Source: Ambrosia x helenae
Lineage: Eukaryota > Streptophyta > Magnoliopsida > Asterales > Asteraceae
NCBI GenBank assembly: GCA_030844895.1
Contig: CM061231.1
Span: 91,236,706-91,300,705 of the forward strand
DNA: 64,000 bases
Reading direction: 5' to 3'
Positions 41,702-52,493 of the stretch are shown in pieces. The first letter of the stretch is position 1, and the number at the start of each line of letters is the position of its first letter. Both the position numbers and the translations under genes were made by a program. The notes under the pieces are model-generated. The model was given only the letters and a program-made list of their open reading frames with translations, made no database searches and had not been told where the DNA came from.

Positions 41702-44700
41702 GTGCAGGGAGCTCCAGCTGGCCCTGTTAGCAGCCTATGGATTGTTGACAGTGGAGCTTCTGGTCACATGACAGGGGACCTCGCGCTACTCTTTGACATC
41801 AAAAACATTAACGGAGGTTATGTGGCATTTGCTAGAAATAAGGGAGGCTACATTACTATGGAGGGGAGTGTAAGCAATGGGGTCGTAACATTTGAGCGGA
41901 TTTCTTATGTGAAACAAATAGACTACAATTTGCTCAGTGTTAGTCAGATTTGTGATAAACAATTTTCTGTGTATTTTGATGACAAATCCTGTTATATCTT
42001 GAAACCTGGGTTTGAGCTACCAAAAGAGTGGGTGATGCTGAAGGCACCGAGAGTTAACAACTTGTATATTCTCGACATGTCTAAAGCAATAACCACCCAT
42101 GGCCAAGTCACGTGTTTCCTCTCCAAGGCTACAGAAAAAGAATCCATTATGTGGCACAGGAGAATGGGACACATCCATTTGAAAAGGTTGAATCAGCTAG
42201 TGAAGAATGAACTTGTCACGGGAGTTAATGTCAAACACTTCCATCTGAATGACAAGTGTATCAGTTGCAAGAAGGGCAAGCAGCACAAACAATCCCATAG
42301 ACCAAAGAAAGTTAATTCTGTTGAGCTACCACTTGAACGTTTGCATATGGATTTATTCGGTCCAGTCAGACGTAAAAGTCATGTCGGAGAGTTATACTGT
42401 CTTGTGGTGACTGATGATTATTCAAGATTTTCATGGGTAATGTGTTTGCATCAGAAAAGCGACACTTTTGACAATTTGAAGGTTCTGTTTACACGTCTGG
42501 AGAATTTATATGGTCTGAAGATCAAAAGAATCCGGAGTGACAATGGGACGGAGTTTAAAAATGCTCAGATGGAGGATCTTTGTGCAAACAAAGGAATTCA
42601 TCATGAATATAGCGCTCTGTACACACCCCAGCAGAACGGTGTCGCAGAGAGAAAGAACAGGACTCTTATAGAGACGGCGAGAACTATGCTTGCGGATTCA
42701 AATCTTCCAGTCATGTTCTGGAACGAAGCTATTTACGCAGCATGTTATACTCTTAACCGTGTTTTGACAGTGAAGAAGTTTGGCAAGACTTCTTATGAGC
42801 TGTTGAACCGACGCAAGCCGAATCTGGAGTATCTAGAACCATTTGGTGCCCCATGTACAATGCTGAATCCTTCGGAAAAGTTTGCACCAAAGGCTGAAGA
42901 AGGTTATTTTGTTGGATATGCAACCCCATTAAAACGGGTATTCAACAAAAGAACTAGAAAAGTCGAGGAGTGGGCTAATGTCGAAGTTCAAAGATATACA
43001 CAAAATGTACAGGGTGGAGGACCAGATTGGATGTTTGATTACAAAGATTTCTTTGAATCATTCAATCTAGATAGCATGGTTGAAGAAGCTGTACTCCGCT
43101 TATATTACGAGGCCGAAAACGCAGTGACTTCACCGTTAGTGCGTCCGATCACGGTAAATCCCCAAGCAGCTTCTAATGATGCCACTGCTCCTGTATTGGA
43201 AGAAGAGGTGTTCCAAGAGGCTTCTACATCGCTTAATTCATCCGAATCAGAATATGAAGACGATGATGCAACAAGCGAAGCTATTCTGGACAACGCTACA
43301 GTGACACCACCAGTGAACCCATCTAATACTGATGCTTCAACATCGAATGTGGGTAATGATGTGGCTTCTACAGAGAATTTGACAACTCAGACGGGAGTAC
43401 AAGTACCTGATTATCCGGAATCTCGGATTCATCGGATACACCCGCTTGAACAAGTTATTGGTGATCCTGGTAGCAGTGTGATGACAAGAGGGCAGCTGAA
43501 GAATGCTCAAGCACCAGAAAACATTGGCAACCTTGCTTTATATGCCAAAATTCAGAAATCTGGTTTTCAGAATGACTGGTCATTTGCTTGTTATGTTTCG
43601 CAGGTCGAGCCGCGGACATACAAGGATGCTCTTTTGGATGACGCCTGGGTGGAAGCAATGCAGGAGGAGTTATTACAATTCCAGAAACTTGGTGTATGGA
43701 CCCTAACAGATTTGCCCCTGGTAGAAAGAAAATTGGTACCAAATGGGTGTTCAAGTGCAAGAAGGATGACAGAGGAGTCATAGTACGAAACAAAGCTCGT
43801 TTGGTCGTTCAAGGTTTTCATCAGGTTGAAGGAATCGACTACAATGAAATCTATGCACCGGTTGCACGCTTGGAAGCTATCAGAATGTTCCTCGCGTTTG
43901 CATCATGGAAGAAATTTAAGGTGTATCAGATGGATGTAAAGAGCGCATTTCTTTACGGTGTGGTCAAAGAGGAAGTTTACGTAGGTCAACCACCGGGCTT
44001 TGAGGACCCTATTCACCGGGATAAGGTTTATGTGTTAAACAAAGCTCTCTACGGGTTGCACCAGGCTCCGAGACAATGGTATGAGGAGCTGAGCACGTAT
44101 CTTCTCTCGAAAGGATTCAAACGCGGACTGGTAGACTGCACACTGTTCACGAAACGAGCAGGAGATGATTTGCTTCTAGTACAAATTTATGTTGATGACA
44201 TTATTTTTGGGTCTACTAACGAACTTCTGTGCAGGGAATTTGAACAAGTTATGCAGGAAAAGTTCGAAATTAGCGCTATGGGAGAAATGCAGTTTTTCCT
44301 CGGCTTACAGGTGGAGCAAAGACCAACGGGGATCTTTATTCACCAGACGAAATACGTTTCTGAAGTCTTGAGCCGATTACAGATGGATGATTCGAAGCCG
44401 ATGGATACCCCGATACAGCCCAATCACGGGATTGGAGTTGACCTTAAGGGGGAGCTGACTGATCCTTTTACATACAGAGCAATCGTCGGATCTCTGATGT
44501 ATCTCACAGCGTCAAGACCTGATATAATGTTTGCGACGTGTCTTTGTGCGCGATATCAATCGAAGCCGAAACAGAGTCATCTTGCAGCTGTCAAGCGTAT
44601 CCTTAGATATCTGAAGGGTTGTCCATCGAAAGGACTGTGGTACCCTCATGATGATAATTTTGACCTAATCGCTTTTAGTGATGCAGATTGGGGCGGCTGT

Positions 44701-45135
44701 GACAAAGACAGCAAATCCACAACGGCTGGATGTCAGTTTATGGGGAGCAGGCTCGTGACCTGGCAATGCAAGAAACAAACCGCAGTTGCACTATCCACAT
44801 GTGAAGCAGAATACGTTTCAGCATCGAGCTGCTGCTCACAGGTTCTTTGGATCCAACAGCAGATGGTGGATTACGGTTTGCAATTTCTTAAAACCCCTAT
44901 TTACTGTGATAATGAGGCCGCAATCGCATTAACAAAAGACTTAGTAAATCACTCAAAGGCTAAACATATTCGGATTAAATATCATTTTATCCGTGATTGT
45001 TATGCTAAAGAGTTGATCGATATGGTCAAAATCCACACTGATTATCAACGCGCAGATCTTTTTACCAAAGCTTTTGATAAATCCAGATTTGATTATCTTT
45101 TGAAAGCAAATGGTATTAAAGAAAAACAGGACTGA
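41702..45135 (+). pseudogene. E2 pol: protease, integrase, RT, RNase H, with a one-base deletion
   Basis: The first frame runs 41702-43783 and starts at a GTGCAG with no ATG. It has protease (WIVDSGASGHMTGD), integrase zinc region (HRRMGHIHLKRL...CISCKKGKQH) and the integrase triad D217, D280, E316 counted from 41702. Near 43715, at the start of RT, one base is missing compared with E1 (LTDLPPGRKK in E1), so the rest continues in the -1 frame to 45135. RT has YVDD and the LYGLHQAPRQWYEEL motif; RNase H is complete. Apart from this shift it matches E1 at about 95% of residues by eye. The stop is TGA at 45133-45135. Confidence 0.92.
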
Positions 45136-45545
45136 TCACCACCTCAGTCTATCACTTTTTAGTTTAACTTTTTACTGTTTTTCAGAAAAATTTCGAAAAT
45201 CCAAAAACATTGAAAAATTTAAAAATCCATAAAAATTGAAAAATTTCTTTGCTGACTGCTATATCTTCTTCCCTTAGATTAATGCCGTCAGATTTCTGTG
45301 AACAAACGATATCTGGGCAATCACATATTTGAAATGCTCCAGCTTATCCTTGGGAACAGTAAATTCGAAAATCTATAAAAATCAGAAAATTCTAAAATGA
45401 TTTCCTGGAGTATAAAGGGAAATGATAGTACATCAGTGGGGATCTGACACATTCTAAATAATGTAATGCTATATAGGGCGTGTGTCTGAGTCTGTGTGAT
45501 GTGCTGATAGGCTTCGTAGACCTATTACTGCGTGCCTGATACATA
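45136..45545 (+). other. E2 region after pol, left of the Tat insertion
   Basis: Non-coding. It shares several exact runs with E1 1800-1960 (for example ctgataggcttcgtagac). It ends at the target duplicate catat, 45546-45550. Confidence 0.7.
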
Positions 45546-45550
45546 CATAT

Positions 45551-46445
45551 TGAAGGGATAGGGAGCCTAATCTGAAGGGCGTCCCTATCCCCGCAAGGTA
45601 ACAACCCTGCGCCAGGTCACGGCGCAGGAGCATACTCGCGCGAGGACAGGCAACCAACATCCTCGCGCGCCGGCACAGATGATAAGCAACAACTAATACC
45701 TGATACGCGCGTGCCACCACACGCGGAATATTCCCTTGGCACGTCAGAGGAGGTACAAGGGATGACAAAAGGAAGATTCATAAGGATCTGTGTCAGAGCA
45801 TACACCAACAGAAGAAGGACATGTGGCAGATAGTACAAAAGGGGAACGGCTGCACTGTACACGCTGTCGTGAACAGTGACCAGCAGGCATTACCTCGCCC
45901 ACTGTCAGACGTCAAATCAGCCAGCAGAGATAGCCTGGACACTGTAGCAAGTACGACGTTACTATGCACCACCAGAAGGCTGCCACGTGTCCAACGACAA
46001 CAACGACCACACTGTAGCCTGATGTCATCAACAGTGCCTCGTCCTTTCCCGCCATTTCCAGAAGGACCATGGGCTTGGGCCCCGGCTGGGCCCAAGCCAA
46101 TGGTGTCATTTGTGGGCCTCTCCATGCAGCCCACTACTAAGCCTATAAATAGCACCAGATGCAACTCATGTATTCATTCATAAATACAACCATCACTACT
46201 GTACTCTCTACTTGTAATTCTCTCTTATTAGTAATAATATTCCGGTGTACTTACAGTGGACGTAGGTCATTAACGACCGAACCACTTAAATCTCTTGTTC
46301 GTAGCACACACAATACATATCACACTCACCTTAACAAACTCTCGGGTTGTCATAACGGTTTGGGTAAAGGATTAAACCTGTAGTTACATAAGTACTAACC
46401 CCCCGGAGGTCAGTCTTAATCTCCGGTGTAGTTATTGTTTCTTCA
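45551..46445 (+). repeat. Tat 5' LTR (895 bp)
   Basis: A TATA box TATAAAT is at 46144-46150. The short ORFs here recur exactly in the 3' LTR and are not genes. Confidence 0.96.
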
Positions 46446-46446
46446 T

Positions 46447-46462
46447 TGGCGCCATCCAACGG
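46447..46462 (+). other. Tat primer binding site
   Basis: TGGCGCCATCCAACGG starts one base after the LTR. It is not the tRNA-Met type used by the other elements here. I cannot name the tRNA without a search. The leader up to the gag ATG is only 54 bases. Confidence 0.75.
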
Positions 46463-46499
46463 TTAGAACAGCTCTTTTAACCCATCTTTTAACCCACCC

Positions 46500-49400
46500 A
46501 TGGCTGAACCCAACCCTAACACATCCGGCATGCACCAAACGGGAGACGAGGACCTCCGACAGCCGGATAACCAAACCACACCCAACACTGTCGTCAAGCA
46601 GACGACGTCTAGGCTCGACGGGTCAGCCGTTGAAATCCGTGACGTCGAATCCGACGACGACAGTCAAGAGCTCTCCGAAGAGGATCCGGATCGCTGGCTC
46701 CTCCGTCAGAATGCCAAGAGTGCTGCAATCTACCAACGCAAGCTGTTGCAACAAGCGAAAAAGAAAGGTAAGATGCTTGCTTTCGATACTCCGTCGAAAG
46801 CAAGGTACAAGAAGAAGGATACGGCCAACCACGGTGACGGTCGTAGCGGGGAGCTCGGCGGAAACGTCAGAGCTCGGGGCTACGCCAAATCACGTGAAGA
46901 GCCAGACGGTTACGAATCGTCAAGCAGCGACTCCGATCACAGAGGGAAGAAACACACTCACGCGTCGCGAGACAGTGAGATAGACGATGACTTGGTAAAA
47001 CCATTTCGACCAAAAGCTTTTGCTGAGAAGTCCAAGTTCGTCGCTCGCATAGCGGCTGCAAAAGTACCAAGAAAGGCCAAACTCCCAAGCAGCATCGGTA
47101 GATACGATGGCCTGCGTGACCCAGATGACCATGTGCACGACTTCGAATGCGCAGGTGTATCCGTGGATTGGCCTGTTCAAGTGTGGTGTCACCTTTTCGC
47201 TCAAACCCTCACGGGTGCCGCCAGGGTATGGTTTGACAGCCTCCCAGCGGGAAGCGTAAAGGATTTCGACGACCTCACAGAAAAGTTCGGCAGCCACTTT
47301 TCGCACCTACGTAAGCATAAGAAAGACAAGGCGGACATCCTGCTATGCCGACGGTATGACAGGGAAACGATCGAAGATTACATAGTCCGGTTTAACAAAG
47401 AAGCACTGCAAATCGGATGCGGGGAGGAGCTCACACGGGCCGCGTTCATTCACAATGTGCGCAGCCCAGACCTCATGAAATGCCTCACCGGCAAAGATGG
47501 CATCCCAGAGTCCTGGGATGAGCTCATACGCTCAGCCAAAATATATGCCTCCTCCGAAAAATCTTTCAACCAACAACACGGTTTCCAGCCACAACACCAT
47601 AATAATAATAATAATACTAGACACAAAAACAAATCCGTCTGGAACCGCATCACAGGTACCACCGACGAAGGAAAGTATTCCCCGGCCGGTGATGCCCGCC
47701 AGATCATCAGCTCCAAACAAACGCGGGACCAACGCGGACACTCCAAGAAAAATCACGACTGGACCCCGTTAACAAAAACCCCATCTCAAGTTCTGAAAAC
47801 CGAGCAGGTCACCCTGAAAGAGCCCAACCCCCTAGGGAAGCGCCGAAACGTGGACCGCAGCAAGTTCTGTGAGTACCATAACGACTACGGCCACCTCACG
47901 GACAACTGCTACAGTCTAAAAATGGAGATAGAGGCAGCGCTGAAATCAGGCCAGCTCGGCCACTTGGTCAAAAATGTTCACCGAGCTGGCAGAGGGCAAG
48001 GCAACGAAGAAACCCAAGGCGAAGGGTCGCGGAAGAAGATCCGGGACCTAAACACTCACGCTGCAACTCTAATCCCCCGCCACCAATGCAACATGACATG
48101 GCGGGGCAAGAACACCCAACATGGGAAGCGCACCCGGGTACAGCCGCTAGACGACTCATGGAAAGAGGCTGACATCCTCATGCCAAGGGTCAGAGGGGGT
48201 GCCTCCTGCACAGCTCCATTGGTGATCACTGCCGTCTTCGGACATTACCGCACACGGTATATGTTTTTAGATGGCGGCAGCAGCACAGATATCATGTATG
48301 ACCAATGTTTTCAACAGCTAGATGACGAAGACAAGGCAAAGCTCATTCCGGTCAATGAGCCAATCTCTGGTTTCATCCATGAAACCATCATGCCCCGCGG
48401 CATGCTCTCTTTGCCTGTAACATGGACGGATGGTACACACGAGCGCACAGAAATATGCGACTTCATAGTCCTACCAGCCGCATCAAACCATGACATACTC
48501 CTAGGAAGAGAAGGCATTGCTCACTTCAACGCCAACGCCTCCACGGCGCATGCAATGGTTGGTTTTCCCACCAAAACAGGCGTTGCCTTCATCCGGGGGA
48601 ACAAAGATTGCCATGTCACGGATACAGCCAAACCGCCAAAGATGGTCAAGACAGATGCCCGCACAGAGCCGGAAAAATGGGCGCTCAACCCCAAATTTCC
48701 GGAGCAAACGGTGACCATTGGCCATGTAATCTCCGAATCCATACGAAATCATTTGAAGCAACTTCTGATCAGCAATATAGACATTTTTGCATGGCAACCG
48801 GCAGATATGGTGGGTGTTCCGCGGGACATAGCGGAACACAGGCTTAACGTATATCGTTCCGCAGAGCCAATTGTACAGAAGAAGAGGAGTATGGGCCCGG
48901 AGAAAACAAAGGCCATGAACGAACAAGTCACCGAGCTGCTCAATGCGGGCATCCTCCGCCCCATCAGATATCAAACTTGGGTGGCCAATCCTGTCATGGT
49001 CGCCAAAGCGAATGGAGGATGGCGCATGTGCGTCGATTACAAAGACATCAACAAAGCGTGCCCAAAGGACTGTTATCCCCTACCGGAGATCGATTTGAAG
49101 GTGGACTCCCTCGCCCCATACAGATTCAAGTGTTTCCTGGACGCCTACAAAGGATATCACCAAATACAAATGGCGAAAGAAGATGAAGACAAAACAGCGT
49201 TCCGCACAGACGCGGGCATCTTCTGCTACACAAAGATGCCTTTCGGCCTGAAAAATGCGGGCGCCACATACCAACGCCTGATGGATACAGCGTTCGTGAA
49301 AGAAATCGGCGTACGGCTTGAAGTGTACGTCGATGATTTAGTGATCAAAAGCAGGGAAGAAACCGACATGCTACAAGACATCCAACAAACATTTCACCAG

Positions 49401-51905
49401 CTACGAAAGGTCCGCATGAAGCTAAATCCGAGCAAGTGCTCGTTTGGAATGGAAGAAGGGAAATTTCTGGGAGTCATCGTTACGCGGGACGGGTTCCGCG
49501 CCAACCCAGAAAAGGTACAAGCAATCGAGCGGATGCCATCTCCCGCCTCCGTCAAAGAGGTGCAGACATTGATGGGCCGCCTGGTCGCCCTAAACCGTTT
49601 CCTATCCAACTACGCTTCAAAGTCATTTCCTTTTGTCGACACCTTGAAAAATTGTCTGAAGAAAAGTAACTTCCGCTGGACAACCGAAGCTGAGTCAGCT
49701 TTTCAACAAATGAAGCAGTGTTTGATGAACCTTCCTACACTAACAGCCCCGCTCCCTAAAGAGCCACTCACGCTCTATCTCTCAGTCACGGAGCGGGCAA
49801 TCGGCGCAGTCCTGATGGTCGATCGTAAAGGCGTGCAAACGCCTATCTATTACATCAGTCGCACGCTGTTAGATGCGGAAAGTCGGTACACCATAATGGA
49901 AAAGTTGGTCCTAGCTTTAATTCACGCCTCCCGAAGATTGCGCAGATACTTCCAAGGTCACCCGATAAACGTCCTCACGGACTATCGGATCAACGACATC
50001 TTGGCCAAACCAGAATTGTCAGGAAGACTGGCGAAGTGGGCTATTGAGCTCGGAGAGCACACAATCAGTTATAAGCCCCGACCCGCAATCAAGGGACAAG
50101 TATTGGCAGACTTCGCAACCGAGATCCCAGCCGACAAGGTTCAAGAGTGCCGAGAAGAAGAATCGCCTGCGCCAGTGCACGACCCATCGCAAAAGTGGTC
50201 CTTATACACTGATGGCGCCTCCAACGGAGACGGTGCTGGCGCCGGTTTGCGCCTCATCAGCCCAGACAAACACGAGTTCACATACGCCATCCGCCTCGAG
50301 TTCAAAAGCACAAACAACGAAGCGGAATACGAAGCGTTGCTGGCAGGCCTCCGCATAGCGGAAAAAATGGGGGCCAGGCACGTAGAGGCACATGTAGACT
50401 CTTTGTTGGTAGCACGGCAGATCAACGGGGCATACGATGCGAAAGACGAAACCATGGCTCTATACCTGGAGCAAGCCAAGAAACTCATGCGCAAGTTCGA
50501 CACATGCACAGTCGAACACATCCGGCGCAGCGAGAACAAACCCGCCGACGCACTCAGCAAAATGGCATCCACGGTTTTCGAGCACATGGCAAAAGAGGTC
50601 CGCGTCGAAGTACGAGATAAACCATCGGTCTCCGTGCGCCAGGTCAATGTCACTCAAACAGGTAACGCGTCATGGATGACACCGATCAAAGCCTTTTTAT
50701 CGTCGGGAGTTCTGCCCAATGACAAACTAGAGGCCCGGAAGATAAAAACCAAGGCCCTGCAATATCAACTGACCGATGACATCCTGTACCGCCGCTCCTA
50801 CTTGGGGCCACTCTTGCGCTGTGTTGACCCGGCCGAAGCCTCCTTTCTTCTCAAAGATATACATGAAGGAACATGCGGGTTACACGCAGGCCCAAGAATG
50901 GTAGTGGCAAAGCTGATGAATGCAGGATATTACTGGCCTGGCATGCACGTCGATGCAGTCACCGAGTTACGCAAATGTGACAGCTGCCAGCGCCATGCCC
51001 CAAACACCTTGCGCCCAAAGAACAATCTCGTACCAGTTACCGCGGCTTGGCCCTTCCAAAAGTGGGCTATTGACCTAGTCGGACCATTCCCGGCGGCGCC
51101 GGGCAATGTCAAATATTTGGTCGTCGCTATCGACTACTTCACTAAGTGGGTCGAAGCGAAACCTCTGGCAAAGATCGATGGCGCACATGTCAAGAAATTC
51201 ATATGGGAGTTCATTATCTGTCGGTTTGGATTGCCGATGCAACTGGTCAGTGACAATGGAACACAATTCGAAGACCAGGCCCTCCAACAATGGCTGGCTC
51301 AAATGGGAGTCACACAAATCTTCACATCCGTTGCGCACCCGCAAGGCAACGGTCAGGTAGAAAGAGCCAACCGCACAATCGTTGAAGGCATCAAGACAAG
51401 GCTCGGAACCAGGCGAACAGGGTGGGTAGACGAGTTGCCGCACGTCTTGTGGGCCTACCGTACCCTCACGAAAACAAGCAATGGCGAAACCCCGTTCAGC
51501 CTAACATACGGGTCTGAGGCGGTAATCCCCGCAGAAATAGCCTGCCCTACGGCAAGGGTATTGATGGCAAACATAACCGACAATGATAAAGAACTCCGCA
51601 CGAACCTCGATCTGTTAGAGGAACGCCGCGACCTCGCGGCAATAAAAGAAGCAAGTTACAAGACCCAACTCGAGCAATACTACAACAAGCATGTAAAGGA
51701 GCAAGCCTTCAAGATTGGGGACTACGTCTTCCGCAACAACGAAGCTTCCAACGCCGAAAAGCCTGGGAAGCTCGCCCCAACTTGGGAAGGCCCTTACAAA
51801 ATTCAAGAAGTGCTCGGGAAAGGTGCCTACGCATTAGAAAGGCTCGATGGCACCCCTATTCCAAGATCATGGAACGGCGCTCAGTTACGGCGCTGTTATT
51901 TGTAA
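46500..51905 (+). CDS. Tat gag-pol polyprotein (1801 residues, intact)
   Basis: One frame from ATG 46500 to TAA at 51903 makes all core proteins. Residues 1-170 are a charged, Ser-rich head. Residues about 180-300 are the retrotransposon gag core (WCHLFAQTLTGAARVWFDSL). A CEYHNDYGHLTDNC motif near residue 457 stands in for a zinc knuckle. The protease active site is LDGGSST with Asp591. RT has MCVDYKDINKACPKD and YVDD at 943-946. The first RNase H ends near 1200; a second, archaeal-type RNase H starts at YTDGASNG (Asp1238) and has NNEAEYEALLAGL. Integrase has an HHCC-type finger ending CDSCQRH and the triad D1525, D1585, E1621 (35 residues between the last two). The dual RNase H places it in Tat. 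No stop or frameshift is seen. Confidence 0.96.
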   Translation: MAEPNPNTSGMHQTGDEDLRQPDNQTTPNTVVKQTTSRLDGSAVEIRDVESDDDSQELSEEDPDRWLLRQNAKSAAIYQRKLLQQAKKKGKMLAFDTPSKARYKKKDTANHGDGRSGELGGNVRARGYAKSREEPDGYESSSSDSDHRGKKHTHASRDSEIDDDLVKPFRPKAFAEKSKFVARIAAAKVPRKAKLPSSIGRYDGLRDPDDHVHDFECAGVSVDWPVQVWCHLFAQTLTGAARVWFDSLPAGSVKDFDDLTEKFGSHFSHLRKHKKDKADILLCRRYDRETIEDYIVRFNKEALQIGCGEELTRAAFIHNVRSPDLMKCLTGKDGIPESWDELIRSAKIYASSEKSFNQQHGFQPQHHNNNNNTRHKNKSVWNRITGTTDEGKYSPAGDARQIISSKQTRDQRGHSKKNHDWTPLTKTPSQVLKTEQVTLKEPNPLGKRRNVDRSKFCEYHNDYGHLTDNCYSLKMEIEAALKSGQLGHLVKNVHRAGRGQGNEETQGEGSRKKIRDLNTHAATLIPRHQCNMTWRGKNTQHGKRTRVQPLDDSWKEADILMPRVRGGASCTAPLVITAVFGHYRTRYMFLDGGSSTDIMYDQCFQQLDDEDKAKLIPVNEPISGFIHETIMPRGMLSLPVTWTDGTHERTEICDFIVLPAASNHDILLGREGIAHFNANASTAHAMVGFPTKTGVAFIRGNKDCHVTDTAKPPKMVKTDARTEPEKWALNPKFPEQTVTIGHVISESIRNHLKQLLISNIDIFAWQPADMVGVPRDIAEHRLNVYRSAEPIVQKKRSMGPEKTKAMNEQVTELLNAGILRPIRYQTWVANPVMVAKANGGWRMCVDYKDINKACPKDCYPLPEIDLKVDSLAPYRFKCFLDAYKGYHQIQMAKEDEDKTAFRTDAGIFCYTKMPFGLKNAGATYQRLMDTAFVKEIGVRLEVYVDDLVIKSREETDMLQDIQQTFHQLRKVRMKLNPSKCSFGMEEGKFLGVIVTRDGFRANPEKVQAIERMPSPASVKEVQTLMGRLVALNRFLSNYASKSFPFVDTLKNCLKKSNFRWTTEAESAFQQMKQCLMNLPTLTAPLPKEPLTLYLSVTERAIGAVLMVDRKGVQTPIYYISRTLLDAESRYTIMEKLVLALIHASRRLRRYFQGHPINVLTDYRINDILAKPELSGRLAKWAIELGEHTISYKPRPAIKGQVLADFATEIPADKVQECREEESPAPVHDPSQKWSLYTDGASNGDGAGAGLRLISPDKHEFTYAIRLEFKSTNNEAEYEALLAGLRIAEKMGARHVEAHVDSLLVARQINGAYDAKDETMALYLEQAKKLMRKFDTCTVEHIRRSENKPADALSKMASTVFEHMAKEVRVEVRDKPSVSVRQVNVTQTGNASWMTPIKAFLSSGVLPNDKLEARKIKTKALQYQLTDDILYRRSYLGPLLRCVDPAEASFLLKDIHEGTCGLHAGPRMVVAKLMNAGYYWPGMHVDAVTELRKCDSCQRHAPNTLRPKNNLVPVTAAWPFQKWAIDLVGPFPAAPGNVKYLVVAIDYFTKWVEAKPLAKIDGAHVKKFIWEFIICRFGLPMQLVSDNGTQFEDQALQQWLAQMGVTQIFTSVAHPQGNGQVERANRTIVEGIKTRLGTRRTGWVDELPHVLWAYRTLTKTSNGETPFSLTYGSEAVIPAEIACPTARVLMANITDNDKELRTNLDLLEERRDLAAIKEASYKTQLEQYYNKHVKEQAFKIGDYVFRNNEASNAEKPGKLAPTWEGPYKIQEVLGKGAYALERLDGTPIPRSWNGAQLRRCYL

Positions 51906-52493
51906 TCTAAAATGGCTACACATGCCATATCATTAATGAAAACGTTTCCTATATCTGTGTTTCTACTTGTACTTTCCGCGCCAGGGTCTTCAAGACTTAG
52001 GCAAAATCACGTCGGACACGCTAGCAAGGCACGCCTCCAAGGCGCACCACGTGCGCGTCGGGCGCCTACTCAAGCAGCGTAGTCTTCAAGACGGATTTAC
52101 TCGCCGGACCTACAACACCGCATAAAAACAACATGCGCCTCAACTCTTGTCTTCTAGAGTCATTGCAACTCGGACAACAGAGTAGCGCGCCACATAAACG
52201 CGGTAAACGGGTCTTCAAGGCGAGGCGATCACGCGCCTAAGTCGGACTCAATGGCACAAGTCGCCTCCGCTACAATCTTCAAGGCGAGAAAGTGTTAAAC
52301 ACTTAGACGTCGGATTGTCTAGCCGAGCGCGCGCTCTAACTCTTACTTACACACTGGGTGACAACTTGGTTAAATAAGTAAATTAGAGACGAGACAACAC
52401 GATATAACAAACAAAAGTTTCATTAACAAAGGGAATTAAAAACCCTTCTATATTTACAAGGAAAAGAAAAGTTACAAGTATTAAAAGGCCTAA
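51906..52493. repeat. Convergent 3' region with dispersed short repeats
   Basis: This lies between the end of pol (+) and the end of the antisense gene (-). GTCTTCAAG(A/G)C words occur at about 51988, 52082 and 52211, with a variant at 52276. They are interspersed with GTCGGAC words and many GCGCC/GGCGC pairs. No gene is seen. Transcripts from both sides would end here. Confidence 0.55.

Noticed and set aside
43700..43790. Programmed frameshift between integrase and RT in E2
   Set aside because: The sister E1 is open across this point and E2 lacks one base there; it is a deletion.
45617..46383. Several 60-123-codon ORFs in the Tat LTR, repeated at 57069-57835
   Set aside because: They occur on both strands in several frames of a non-coding LTR with no family features.
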